In this document: piece after piece, positions 27,381 through 36,557 of the stretch | Position numbering within the stretch: the stretch's first letter is position 1 | Layout: each line of letters starts with the position of its first letter | DNA from: Phyllobacterium zundukense | GTDB taxonomy: Bacteria; Pseudomonadota; Alphaproteobacteria; Rhizobiales; Rhizobiaceae | Assembly: GCF_025452195.1 (NCBI RefSeq) | Contig: NZ_CP104971.1 | Span: forward strand, 496,001 to 560,000 | Direction of reading: 5' to 3' | Length of the DNA: 64,000 bases | The notes under the pieces: model-generated | Databases searched by the model: none | What the model saw: only the letters and a program-made list of their open reading frames with translations | What the model was told of the DNA's origin: nothing | Position numbers and translations under genes: made by a program

Positions 27381-28552
27381 ATGCTCAAGGCGGAATGGGA
27401 AGATAGAAACGGTGGCAGGTTGCCCCCATCAAACATCTGGAAAGAATACTTAGCCATCATCTTTGTTGTTATTGTTGTCGCGGAGCTGGCGCAGCAGTCT
27501 ATCTGGGTTCCGATACTATCCTGGATAAGTTCGGACAGCTTGCTGGAACTAACCCTGACCCGGTATCCGAGACCTTTTATTCCCGTCTGGAGATCGAGCC
27601 GTTGCCCAGTGCAGTTGTTAACCGCAATCCGATGGCCGGGCATATTGCGGTCCTGCTTCGTGAACCTTGTGACTGGAACGCAACGTACGAATTTGCAGGC
27701 GCCTTGCAGCAAGCGGGCTACCAACGCGAGGCTGCGAAGGTATTCCAGGCCTATTCGGCTAAATGTCGGCCATCTGATGTTGCACTCTACCGTGCGGCCG
27801 ACATTCTCTATGGATTGAGTGACTTTCCAGCGGCCATCAAGGTAACGGACGATTTGCTCGCTATGTCCCCGGACCTGCCGCAATTCCACTACCTGCGGGC
27901 GCAGATACTCCAGGGCACCAAGCGCTACAAGGAAGCGATTGACGCTTACGACTCTACGATTGGTTTGGCGGAAGATATCAACTCGATCAACAGCGAGGTC
28001 TTTCGCCAGCTTTCAGCCAGTTATGCGGCTTTGGGCGACTATTGCGAAGCAATTACCCCTATCCAGACCTGGATGGGGCTAGATCCCGCGGCGAACGATA
28101 CACAACGCACGCGGAAAATTCTCAAGGATTACAGCGCGAAAGGCAAATGCGAATTGTCTCACGCAACGGGAAGCGATCGCTTTCCAACGCAAGGGCAGAA
28201 TGTGATCACGGCCAAGGTGATGATCAACGGCGTGCCGGGAATCTTCATTGTCGATACCGGCGCGAGCTTTGTCTCGTTGTCGAAGAAGTTCGCCGAGCGC
28301 GCGAAACTGCCCCTGTCCGGAAATTACTCTATCCGCATGCAGACAGCCAACGGCATAGCGATGGCGCAGCGAAGCTCGATTTCCAAGGTTCAGATCGGCC
28401 GGATTTCGGCGGAAGGTGTAGCTGCGGTGGTCATGGCCGCAGGGGAAGATGCCGGCGACGGCATTGACGGATTATTGGGACGTTCGTTCTTATCCCGTTT
28501 CGATGTGAGCTTTGGCGAGAAAGAATGGCGCATCGAAAGCAAGAAACAATAG
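27381..28552 (+). pseudogene. TPR-containing retropepsin-like aspartic protease, frameshifted
   Basis: Joined across a frameshift this would be a membrane-anchored protein of about 390 residues. The N-terminal frame gives a hydrophobic anchor (EYLAIIFVVIVV); the anchor then continues in another frame as GAGAAVYLGSDTILDKFG and runs to the stop at 28552. The break is at about 27482, where the sequence GCGGAG would need one more G. Downstream are two to three tetratricopeptide-like repeats (AADILYGLSDFPAAIKV, YLRAQILQGTKRYKEAIDAY, QLSASYAALGDYCEAI) and a C-terminal retropepsin-like domain with the active-site FIVDTGASFVSLS and the flap-like GLLGRSFLS region. The soluble part could also start at an internal codon. 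The true start is uncertain. Confidence 0.65.
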
Positions 28553-28555
28553 GAA

Positions 28556-30181
28556 TCATTCCGCTGTTTCTGAATCACGCAGCAGGGCTTCAAGCGTTTC
28601 CAGCCGGTCGGCTTCGATGGGCGGCTTGTCCCAGCGCAGGCGCGAAATGCGCGGGAACCGCATGGCAACGCCGGATTTGTGCCGCTTGGAGCGGTTGAGG
28701 CCTTCGAACGCCACCTCAAGCACGAGGCCATGTTCGGGTTCGGCCCGCACGGAGCGCACGGGGCCGAAACGCTCGGTCGTGTTGTTGCGCACGAAAGCGT
28801 CAAGCTGCTTCAACTCTTCATCGGTGAAGCCGAAATAGGCCTTGCCAACGGGAACCAGTTGCGGCTCGCTTTCCGGTCCTGTCCAGACGGCGAAGGTATA
28901 ATCGGAATAGTAGCTCGAACGCTTGCCATGGCCGCGCTGCGCATAAACAAGCACGGCATCGATGATGAAGGGATCGCGCTTCCACTTGAACCACGGACCT
29001 TTTGGCCGACCCGGGACATAGGCCGACGAGCGCTGCTTCAGCATCAGCCCTTCGATGATCGGATGCGGCGGGTTCTTGCGCAGTTCGACGAGGTCCTCGA
29101 AGTTTTCGAAAGGAACCAGCGGCGAAAGGTCGAAGCGCGTCGGCTCCAGCTGTTTGACGAAGAATTCGAGGCGGGTGCGCCGTTCCGCAAACGAAAATGC
29201 GCGGATATCCTCCTTGCCGTCAAAAAGCAGATCGTAGAGCCGGACAAAGGCGGGATGGCTTTCAAGCTGCTTGGCCGAGACGGTCTTGCGGTTGAGGCGT
29301 TGCTGCAGGTCGCCGAAAGCGCCGATCTCGATCGCGGCATCGACGCTGCGCGCGACGAGCAATTCGCCGTCGAGCGTGCCTTCGAAACTCATGAAATCCG
29401 CAATGTCGGGAAAGGCATGGGAGATATCGTCGCCGGTGCGCGAATAGATACGGCATTTTCCGCCCTCAGCCGTCAGTTGCACGCGAATGCCGTCCCACTT
29501 CCACTCGGCGGCGTAATCCTCCGCATTGATTCTGGCATAGTCCGGTTCTTCGAGCGGTGTCGACAGCATCACCGGGCGGAACGGCGCCGCGGCCAGGCTT
29601 TCCGGCTTGTCGGCAGTCTTTTCAAGCCAGGCGAATAACGGCTGGTAGGGCGGCTTCAGGCCATGCCATAGCTCTTCGATCTCGGTGACATCGACTTCGC
29701 CGAATTGTGCCAGCGCCTGTTTGGCAAGCCGGGCCGAAACCCCGATGCGCATGCCGCCGGTGACGAGCTTCAGCAGCGCGTAGCGGGCGGAGGCGTCGAG
29801 CTGGTCCAGCCATTTTTCAACGAGGCGCACGGCGTCGCTGCGCGAAGCATGTTCCAGAGAAGTGACGATATCGCCGAGCGTCGGCACGGCATTGGCACGC
29901 AGCGGTTCGTCGGTTGACCAGACCAGCGAGATGGTTTCTGCAAGATCGCCGACATAGTCGTAGGAATAAGCAAAAAGCTGCGCGTCCATGCGCTCGGCAA
30001 TCAAGGCGCGGATCATCGCAGGCTTGACGTTGGCTATGTTGAGATCGCCGGTGATGGCGGCAAGCGCAAGGCCCCGGTCCGGATCAGGCGTATCGCGGAA
30101 ATAGTCAACGAGGAGCGTCAACTTCCCGTTGCGCGCAGGCGTCAAAACAAGGCGATCAAGGAGTTGGGCAAATTCCTCCAT
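28556..30181 (-). CDS. ATP-dependent DNA ligase of the Lhr/exonuclease/PdeM repair set
   Basis: A 541-residue ATP-dependent DNA ligase. The nucleotidyl-binding lysine is Lys228 in EWKWDGIR (motif I); EGTLDGELL (motif III), a motif IV-like EGLMLKQRSSAY and WFKWKRD (motif V) follow, then the OB-fold C-terminus. The N-terminal 200 residues form the extra helical domain of this group. Such ligases are named for cisplatin damage response and are almost always next to an MBL exonuclease, an Lhr-type helicase and PdeM, as here. Its start overlaps the exonuclease stop by one base (TGATG at 30179-30183). Confidence 0.93.
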   Translation of the reverse strand: MEEFAQLLDRLVLTPARNGKLTLLVDYFRDTPDPDRGLALAAITGDLNIANVKPAMIRALIAERMDAQLFAYSYDYVGDLAETISLVWSTDEPLRANAVPTLGDIVTSLEHASRSDAVRLVEKWLDQLDASARYALLKLVTGGMRIGVSARLAKQALAQFGEVDVTEIEELWHGLKPPYQPLFAWLEKTADKPESLAAAPFRPVMLSTPLEEPDYARINAEDYAAEWKWDGIRVQLTAEGGKCRIYSRTGDDISHAFPDIADFMSFEGTLDGELLVARSVDAAIEIGAFGDLQQRLNRKTVSAKQLESHPAFVRLYDLLFDGKEDIRAFSFAERRTRLEFFVKQLEPTRFDLSPLVPFENFEDLVELRKNPPHPIIEGLMLKQRSSAYVPGRPKGPWFKWKRDPFIIDAVLVYAQRGHGKRSSYYSDYTFAVWTGPESEPQLVPVGKAYFGFTDEELKQLDAFVRNNTTERFGPVRSVRAEPEHGLVLEVAFEGLNRSKRHKSGVAMRFPRISRLRWDKPPIEADRLETLEALLRDSETAE

Positions 30182-31218
30182 CAATCGCCCTCGTCTTCGT
30201 AGCCAACGAGGTGCAAGGGCCGTGCGGCGAAATCGTTCAGCTCGCACCAGCGCACCAAAGCTTCCTCGCGTCCGTGGGTGACCCAAACTTGGGCAGGTCC
30301 AAGCTCGGTGATCGTGCCGGTCAACTCGTCCCAGTCGCAATGGTCGGAAAGAATGATCGGCAGCTCGACACCGCCCTGGCGCGCCCGCTGGCGAATGCGC
30401 ATCCAGCCCGAGGCAAAGCATGAGACCGGATCGGGAAAACGCCTCGCCCAGCGATCGAGAAAGGCCGAGGGAGGCCCGATGACGATAGCGCCGGCGAAAT
30501 CCTGCACGCTACCTGTCTCGGTCGTCGCCGGTGCCAGAGATCCGAGATCGATGCCTTGCGATTGATAGTAGTCGCAGAGCTTCTCGAGTGCGCCGTGGAT
30601 ATAGATCGTCCGGTCGTAGCCGGCATCGCGCAGCATACGGATGACGCGCTGAGCCTTCCCCAGCGCATAGGCGCCGACGAGATGCGAGCGCTCGGGAAAC
30701 TGTTCGACCGATTTGAGCAGCTTGGCGATCTCGTCGCGGCTGTCGGGATGGCGGAATACGGGGAGCGCGAAGGTTGCTTCGGTGATGAAGACGTCGCAAG
30801 CGACGGGTTCAAAACCGAGGCATGTCGGATCGGCGCGGCGCTTGTAGTCTCCGGAGGCGACGATACGCATGCCATCCTTCTCCACAGCGATCTGCGCCGA
30901 TCCGAGCACATGGCCAGCCGGGTGAAAACTGACGCTGACGCCATTGACTTCGATGGATTTGCCAAGCTCTGCAGCCTGTGTTTCGCCGGCGAAATTCGCG
31001 CCGTAGCGCAAGCCCATGATGTCGAGTGTCTGCTGCGTTGCCATCACACTGCGGTGACCGGAGCGGGCATGATCGGAATGGCCATGGGTGATCAATGCAC
31101 GCTCGACGGGACGAACCGGATCGATATGGAAATCACCGGCCGGGGAGTAAAGGCCGGCGGGCGTCGAACATAGCAGAGCTTCGGGACGTTTCAGCAAGAC
31201 ATTCCTCGGGTTTACCAC
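30181..31218 (-). CDS. Ligase-associated MBL-fold DNA exonuclease
   Basis: A 345-residue metallo-beta-lactamase/beta-CASP nuclease. The metal site is THGHSDHA at 44-51, followed by HPAGHVLGSAQI and SGDYKRRADP; the beta-CASP half has GAYALGKAQRVIRML, CFASGWM and LSDHCDW. This family is coupled with the DNA ligase and is thought to trim DNA ends before sealing. It is the first gene of the leftward pair, divergent from the helicase gene with an 87-base gap that must hold both promoters. Confidence 0.93.
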   Translation of the reverse strand: MVNPRNVLLKRPEALLCSTPAGLYSPAGDFHIDPVRPVERALITHGHSDHARSGHRSVMATQQTLDIMGLRYGANFAGETQAAELGKSIEVNGVSVSFHPAGHVLGSAQIAVEKDGMRIVASGDYKRRADPTCLGFEPVACDVFITEATFALPVFRHPDSRDEIAKLLKSVEQFPERSHLVGAYALGKAQRVIRMLRDAGYDRTIYIHGALEKLCDYYQSQGIDLGSLAPATTETGSVQDFAGAIVIGPPSAFLDRWARRFPDPVSCFASGWMRIRQRARQGGVELPIILSDHCDWDELTGTITELGPAQVWVTHGREEALVRWCELNDFAARPLHLVGYEDEGD

Positions 31219-31305
31219 CTAACGAACATAGGCCGCATTTGGCTCCGCGCAATCCTGACAAACAATGTCTTGGCGCTTTGAGGCCGCACAACTACATTCG
31301 CCCCA

Positions 31306-33822
31306 GTGAGCACCATTAAACCACTCGCCGAGATCGGCACCCCTCTTCTGCCGCCATCCTTCCTGAACTGGTTTCAGGCGAAGGGCTGGTCGCCCCGCGC
31401 GCATCAACTGGCGCTGGTGCAGGAATCGCAACAGGGAAACTCGACCCTTCTCATAGCGCCGACAGGCGCGGGCAAGACGCTGGCTGGATTTCTGCCGGCG
31501 CTGGTCGATCTGGCGCAGCGCGGCAAGAGCAATGCTTCGAGCCGCGGCATCCATACGCTGTATATCTCGCCGCTGAAGGCGCTGGCTGTCGATATTCATC
31601 GCAACCTGGAAAAGCCCATCTCGGAGATGGGCCTGGATATCTCGCTCGAGACGCGCACCGGCGACACGCCCGCCTATAAACGGCAGCGGCAGAAACTGGC
31701 GCCGCCGGATATATTGTTGACAACGCCGGAGCAGCTGGCGCTTCTGATCGCGGCCAGGGATGCCGGGCGGTTCTTCGAGGATCTGCGCTACGTGATCTTC
31801 GATGAATTGCATTCCCTCGTTACGTCCAAGCGGGGCCACCTGTTGTCACTCGGATTGGCAAGGCTGCGGCGCCTGCAGCCGGGCGTGCAGACGATCGGAC
31901 TTTCCGCTACGGTCGCCGACCCGGATGGGTTGCGGCGCTGGCTTCTGCCACAGACCAGCGATGCGCCAATGGCCAGTCTTGTCACCGTGGAAGGCGGCGC
32001 AAAACCGCACATCACCATTCTCGAATCGGACGATCATGTGCCATGGGCCGGTCATTCGGCGGTCTATGCGCTGCCTGGCATCTACGACGCGATCAAGCGG
32101 CACGGCACGACGCTGATCTTCGTCAATACGCGCAGCCAGGCGGAGCGGCTGTTTCATGATCTGTGGATGGCGAATGACGACAATATGCCGATCGCGCTGC
32201 ATCACGGCTCGCTCGATGTCGGCAAGCGCCGCAAGGTGGAGCAGGCCATGGCGGCCAATGCCTTGCGGGCGGTGGTCGCGACATCGACGCTCGATCTCGG
32301 CATCGACTGGGGCGATGTCGATCTCGTCATTCATGTCGGGGCACCCAAGGGCGCGAGCCGCCTCGCGCAGCGCATCGGCCGCTCCAACCACCGCATGGAC
32401 GAACCCTCGCGCGCGATCCTCGTTCCGGCCAACCGCTTCGAGGTGATGGAATGCCAGGCGGCGCTGGACGCCAATTATACCGGTGCGCAGGATACACCGC
32501 CACTGGCTGACGGTTCGCTCGACGTGCTGGCGCAGCATGTGCTCGGCATGGCCTGCGCCGAGCCGTTCCGGGCAGACGATCTCTACGCAGAAGTGACCAC
32601 CGCCCTGCCCTATGCGGCGCTGCCACGCGAGACTTTCGATCGCATCGTCGATTTCGTCGCGACCGGCGGGTATGCGTTGAAAAGCTATGAACGCTTCGCC
32701 AAGATCAAGCAGACCGCGGATGGCACCTGGCGTGTGACCCACCCGCGCTTTGCCCAACAATACCGGTTGAATGTCGGTACCATTATAGAGGCGCCGAGCC
32801 TTAACGTGCGGCTCACCCGCCAGCGCGGCAAAGGCGGCAATGTTCGAGGTGGTCCGGTGCTCGGCAAGGTGGAGGAGTATTTCGTCGAGTCGCTCAGTCC
32901 AGGCGAGACCTTCTTCTTTTCCGGCCGTGTGCTGCGCTTCGAGGGTATTCGCGAGAACGAATGCATTGTCACGAACGCTGAAGGGTTCGACGCCAAGATA
33001 CCATCCTATGAAGGAGGTAAATTTCCTTTGTCTACCTATCTTGCAAGCCAGGTTCGGGCCATGCTGGCAGACCCCGCGCGCTGGGGAGCATTGCCTGATC
33101 AGGTCAGTGACTGGCTGCGTATCCAGAAGGAGAAATCCGTGCTGCCGCAGCCGGGCAGCCTGCTTGTCGAAACGTTCCCGCGCGGCGAGCGATCCTACAT
33201 GGTGATCTATCCGTTCGAGGGCAGGCTGGCACACCAGACGCTGGGCATGCTGCTCACCCGTCGGCTGGAACGCGCCAAGGCGCGGCCGCTCGGCTTTATC
33301 GCCACCGACTACGCCGTATCGATCTGGGGGCTGCGCGACATGGGGCGGATGTTCCAAAATGGTGAACTGCCGCTGTCAGAGCTCTTCGACGAGGATATGC
33401 TGGGGGACGATCTCGAAACCTGGCTGTCGGAGAGTTTCATGTTGAAGCGCACCTTCCGCAATTGTGCGCTTATCTCTGGCCTGGTTGAAAAACGTCATCC
33501 CGGACAGGAAAAATCCGGACGGCAAGTGACGGTTTCGACCGACCTGATCTACGACGTGCTGCGCGAGCACGAGCCCGATCACATCCTGATCCAGGCGACG
33601 CGCGCCGATGCCGCAACGGGTCTTCTCGACATTCGGCGTTTGAGCGATATGCTAAGCCGAATCAAGGGTCATATCGTTCACAAGAACCTCGACCAGATCT
33701 CGCCTTTTGCCGTTCCCGTGATGATGGAGATAGGCAAGGAACGTGTTCCCGGTGAAGCGCATGAGACGCTCCTGGAAGAGATCGCCGACGAACTGACCCG
33801 GGAAATGATGGATCATAAATGA
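31306..33822 (+). CDS. Ligase-associated DExH-box helicase (Lhr-type)
   Basis: An 838-residue superfamily 2 helicase of the Lhr-core type. Walker A is APTGAGKT at 51-58, the Walker B box DELH is in IFDELHSL, and motif VI is seen in QRIGRSNHR. Further down come the winged-helix and the Lhr domain, with RGKGGNVRGG and EKSVLPQPGSLLVETFP. The GTG start at 31306 is chosen because it opens with a typical MSTIKPL and there is no ATG near. It is the first gene of the rightward half of the repair set. Confidence 0.93.
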   Translation: MSTIKPLAEIGTPLLPPSFLNWFQAKGWSPRAHQLALVQESQQGNSTLLIAPTGAGKTLAGFLPALVDLAQRGKSNASSRGIHTLYISPLKALAVDIHRNLEKPISEMGLDISLETRTGDTPAYKRQRQKLAPPDILLTTPEQLALLIAARDAGRFFEDLRYVIFDELHSLVTSKRGHLLSLGLARLRRLQPGVQTIGLSATVADPDGLRRWLLPQTSDAPMASLVTVEGGAKPHITILESDDHVPWAGHSAVYALPGIYDAIKRHGTTLIFVNTRSQAERLFHDLWMANDDNMPIALHHGSLDVGKRRKVEQAMAANALRAVVATSTLDLGIDWGDVDLVIHVGAPKGASRLAQRIGRSNHRMDEPSRAILVPANRFEVMECQAALDANYTGAQDTPPLADGSLDVLAQHVLGMACAEPFRADDLYAEVTTALPYAALPRETFDRIVDFVATGGYALKSYERFAKIKQTADGTWRVTHPRFAQQYRLNVGTIIEAPSLNVRLTRQRGKGGNVRGGPVLGKVEEYFVESLSPGETFFFSGRVLRFEGIRENECIVTNAEGFDAKIPSYEGGKFPLSTYLASQVRAMLADPARWGALPDQVSDWLRIQKEKSVLPQPGSLLVETFPRGERSYMVIYPFEGRLAHQTLGMLLTRRLERAKARPLGFIATDYAVSIWGLRDMGRMFQNGELPLSELFDEDMLGDDLETWLSESFMLKRTFRNCALISGLVEKRHPGQEKSGRQVTVSTDLIYDVLREHEPDHILIQATRADAATGLLDIRRLSDMLSRIKGHIVHKNLDQISPFAVPVMMEIGKERVPGEAHETLLEEIADELTREMMDHK

Positions 33823-34535
33823 CGCCGGTGTTTCAGACGATCAAGACAGCCTTACATGGCGCAGCCGAAGTGATGGTTGCCGGGCACAGCGGCGTTTGCG
33901 ATCCGTCAGGCGCACTTTATCTCGAAAGCGACCGGATTCTCGTCGTGTCGGATCTGCATTTCGAAAAGGGCTCGTCATTTGCCCGGCGCGGCATGATGCT
34001 GCCGCCATACGACACGGCAACGACGCTTGCCGCGCTTGCGAAGATCGTCGCGCGCTACAACCCCCTCTGCGTGATAAGCCTCGGCGACAGTTTTCACGAT
34101 GGTCAAGCGGCAGCGCGGCTGCCCGCGGTATACGCGGCGGAACTCGCCATATTGATGGCGGGGCGCGAGTGGATCTGGATCACCGGCAATCATGACCCGG
34201 AACATCCGGCGGATTTGCCGGGCGAGACATTCACGGAGCTGGCGCTCGGCAATCTGGTCTTCCGGCACGAGCCGTCGAGATCTCCTTTCTCGGGTGAGAT
34301 AGCAGGGCATTTGCACCCGGCAGCCAAGGTGGTTCGGCGCGGGCAATCGGTGCAGCGGCGCTGCTTCGTCAGCGACCGCTCGCGTCTGATCATGCCGGCG
34401 TTCGGCGCTTATGCGGGCGGAATGAATATTCTCGGCCGGGCTTTTCACGGATTGTTCGACGCACAAACAATTACCGCCTATATGCTCGGTCATGCCCGGG
34501 TCTATCCGATGGTCAGGAAGGCCCTGTTTCTTTAA
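33819..34535 (+). CDS. pdeM: Ligase-associated metallophosphoesterase PdeM
   Basis: A 238-residue calcineurin-like phosphoesterase. The metal-binding blocks are DLHFEKGSSFA, SLGDSFHDG, TGNHDPEHP and GHLHPAAK, in order. PdeM is the fourth member of the ligase/exonuclease/helicase set and is believed to act on DNA ends or phosphodiesters during repair. It overlaps the helicase gene by four bases (ATGA) and is convergent with the Lrp-type regulator. Confidence 0.93.
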   Translation: MTPVFQTIKTALHGAAEVMVAGHSGVCDPSGALYLESDRILVVSDLHFEKGSSFARRGMMLPPYDTATTLAALAKIVARYNPLCVISLGDSFHDGQAAARLPAVYAAELAILMAGREWIWITGNHDPEHPADLPGETFTELALGNLVFRHEPSRSPFSGEIAGHLHPAAKVVRRGQSVQRRCFVSDRSRLIMPAFGAYAGGMNILGRAFHGLFDAQTITAYMLGHARVYPMVRKALFL

Positions 34536-34559
34536 CGGTTCTCGTCCATCTAGCACCGT

Positions 34560-35021
34560 TTATATTGGCAATCGCCCGTCTTCCTTCAGCGTATCAAGTA
34601 CGATAGCGGTTTTGACATGCTGGACGGATTGATGCGGCAGCAGAACCTCATTGACGAATGTCGAAAGTCCGCGCAGGTCCGGTGTCACCACCTTGATGAA
34701 ATAATCCATCTCTCCAGTCAGAGCATGGGCTTCCATGACCTGAGGCAGTTTCGAGATGAGTTCTGAAAAGCGTTGCGCGTTGTCCCGGTTGTGCGTTGCC
34801 AGTGTCACAGAGATAATGTTGACGATACCGAGGCCAAGCTTTTCCCGGTCGATCTCCGCCCGGTAGCCGCGAATATATCCCTCTTCCTCCAGCCGTGAGC
34901 GGCGGCGTGAACATTGCGACGGCGAGAGGTTGATCCGCTCGGAAAGCTCATTGTTAGTCAGCCGCCCGTCTTCCTGCAGGCAAATGAGAATTTTGCGGTC
35001 AGATGGATCAAGTTGCGGCAT
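34560..35021 (-). CDS. Lrp/AsnC-family transcriptional regulator
   Basis: A 153-residue regulator. The N-terminal helix-turn-helix (LDPSDRKILICLQEDGRLTN, then SERINLSPSQCSRRRSRLEEEGYI) is followed by a RAM ligand-binding domain (MEAHALTGEMDYFIKV). It is divergent from hpd, with a shared 120-base region containing a perfect palindrome. It most likely controls 4-hydroxyphenylpyruvate dioxygenase in response to an aromatic amino acid or its keto acid; this is inferred from position. Confidence 0.88.
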   Translation of the reverse strand: MPQLDPSDRKILICLQEDGRLTNNELSERINLSPSQCSRRRSRLEEEGYIRGYRAEIDREKLGLGIVNIISVTLATHNRDNAQRFSELISKLPQVMEAHALTGEMDYFIKVVTPDLRGLSTFVNEVLLPHQSVQHVKTAIVLDTLKEDGRLPI

Positions 35022-35044
35022 ATGTGCATCCTATATCGTTTCTA

Positions 35045-35059
35045 TGCATGAAACATGCA
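35045..35059. promoter_or_regulatory. Palindromic operator between the Lrp-type regulator and hpd
   Basis: TGCATGAAACATGCA is a perfect inverted repeat with 6-base arms and a 3-base centre, 24 bases upstream of the regulator start and about 85 bases upstream of hpd. It is a good candidate for binding by the Lrp-type regulator. Confidence 0.55.
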
Positions 35060-35142
35060 AAGTATGTGGTTATGAAGCGTTGAAATGCAAGCACATTGCG
35101 GGCGGTTTGCGCGATAATATCAACCACCGCATGGAGGATGAT

Positions 35143-36255
35143 ATGGGCCCGTTTCCGCACGACGCACCGAAAGCCACGATCAGCAAGGATAACCCCGCCG
35201 GAACGGACGGTTTTGAATTCGTTGAATTCTCCCATCCGCAGCCGGAGCAGCTTGAAGAGCTTTTTGCGTGCATGGGTTATGTGCCTGTGGCCCGCCACAA
35301 GACCAAAAACATCACGGTCTGGCGCCAGGGCGACATCAACTACATCATCAATGCCGAGCCGGGTTCGCACGCGACGAAGTTCGTCGACAAGCATGGCCCC
35401 TGCGCCCCTTCCATGGCCTGGCGGGTGGTGGATGCCAAGCACGCCTACAACCATGCGGTTGCCAACGGCGCGACGCCCTATGAGGGCGACGACAAGACAC
35501 TCGATGTTCCGGCGATTGTCGGCATTGGCGGATCAATGCTGTATTTCATCGAAACCTACGGCGATAAGGGCTCGGTGTACGATGCGGAGTTCGAGTGGCT
35601 GGGAGAGCGCGATCCGAAGCCGGAAGGTGTCGGTTTCTATTATCTCGATCACCTCACCCATAATGTCTATCGCGGCAATATGGATAAATGGTGGGCGTTC
35701 TATCGCGAACTCTTCGGCTTCAAGCAAATTCATTTCTTCGATATTGCCGGCAAGTTTACGGGTCTGGTTTCCCGCGCGATTACCTCGCCTTGCGGCAAGA
35801 TCCGGATCCCGCTGAATGAATCGACAGATGACAAGAGTCAGATCGAGGAGTATTTGCGCAGGTACAAGGGCGAAGGCATCCAGCACATCGCTGTCGGGAC
35901 GGAGGCGATCTATGACGCGACCGACAAGCTCGCCGATAACGGGCTCAAATTCATGCCCGGACCGCCCGAGACCTATTACGAAAAATCGCAGACCCGTGTA
36001 AACGGCCATGACGAGCCGATCGAGCGTATGAAGAAGCACGGCATTCTCATCGATGGCGAAGGCGTCGTCGATGGCGGCATGACGAAGATTTTGCTGCAGA
36101 TTTTCTCAAAGACCGTAATCGGCCCGATTTTCTTCGAGTTCATCCAGCGCAAGGGTGACGAAGGATTTGGTGAAGGCAATTTCCGCGCTTTGTTCGAATC
36201 GATCGAGGAAGACCAAATCCGGCGCGGTGTGATAAAAATCGCAGCAGCGGAGTAG
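35143..36255 (+). CDS. hppD: 4-hydroxyphenylpyruvate dioxygenase
   Basis: A 370-residue Fe(II) dioxygenase that turns 4-hydroxyphenylpyruvate into homogentisate, the second step of tyrosine breakdown. It has two VOC-type halves; the iron ligands in the C-terminal half are His in YYLDHLTHNVY, His in GEGIQHIAVGT and Glu in FFEFIQRKGD. The ATG at 35143 is preceded by GGAGGATGAT; an in-frame ATG four codons upstream is also possible. The rest of the pathway (hmgA, fah, maiA) lies 1.1 kb further on the other strand. Confidence 0.95.
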   Translation: MGPFPHDAPKATISKDNPAGTDGFEFVEFSHPQPEQLEELFACMGYVPVARHKTKNITVWRQGDINYIINAEPGSHATKFVDKHGPCAPSMAWRVVDAKHAYNHAVANGATPYEGDDKTLDVPAIVGIGGSMLYFIETYGDKGSVYDAEFEWLGERDPKPEGVGFYYLDHLTHNVYRGNMDKWWAFYRELFGFKQIHFFDIAGKFTGLVSRAITSPCGKIRIPLNESTDDKSQIEEYLRRYKGEGIQHIAVGTEAIYDATDKLADNGLKFMPGPPETYYEKSQTRVNGHDEPIERMKKHGILIDGEGVVDGGMTKILLQIFSKTVIGPIFFEFIQRKGDEGFGEGNFRALFESIEEDQIRRGVIKIAAAE

Positions 36256-36295
36256 GAGGCTGTAAACTGCATGAATAGTGCATTATATATGGCAC

Positions 36296-36520
36296 ATGAC
36301 CGCGACCTATGGAACCACGATTGTACCGGCAGATTTCCCCGAGCTGACTTTGCTCGCGTGGAACCGTGACGTTGCGCGCCCCATCCCCGCAGAAGAAGCA
36401 TTTGAGCTCTATGAACGGAACTGGCGATTTGTCGATGCAGAGCATCTGACGCCGTGTGAAGCCAAGCTCATCAAAGAACTGACGAATGCTTTCGGGAATG
36501 GTGTACTTCTAATTTCCTGA
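36296..36520 (+). CDS. Small protein paired with an AbiEii-type nucleotidyltransferase
   Basis: A 74-residue protein, acidic and with little basic character, containing ADFPELTLLAWNRDV, EAFELYERNWRFVDAE and LTPCEAKLIKELTNAFGNG. It has no recognisable DNA-binding motif. It lies 37 bases upstream of the nucleotidyltransferase gene in the same direction, so I suggest it is the antitoxin or partner of that enzyme. There is no good Shine-Dalgarno sequence for the ATG at 36296; a GTG at 36278 in the same frame is an alternative. The function is unproven. Confidence 0.6.
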   Translation: MTATYGTTIVPADFPELTLLAWNRDVARPIPAEEAFELYERNWRFVDAEHLTPCEAKLIKELTNAFGNGVLLIS

Positions 36521-36557
36521 CTTTTCGTTTCGCAAGTGCTCCTGCATAGTGTGGGAT

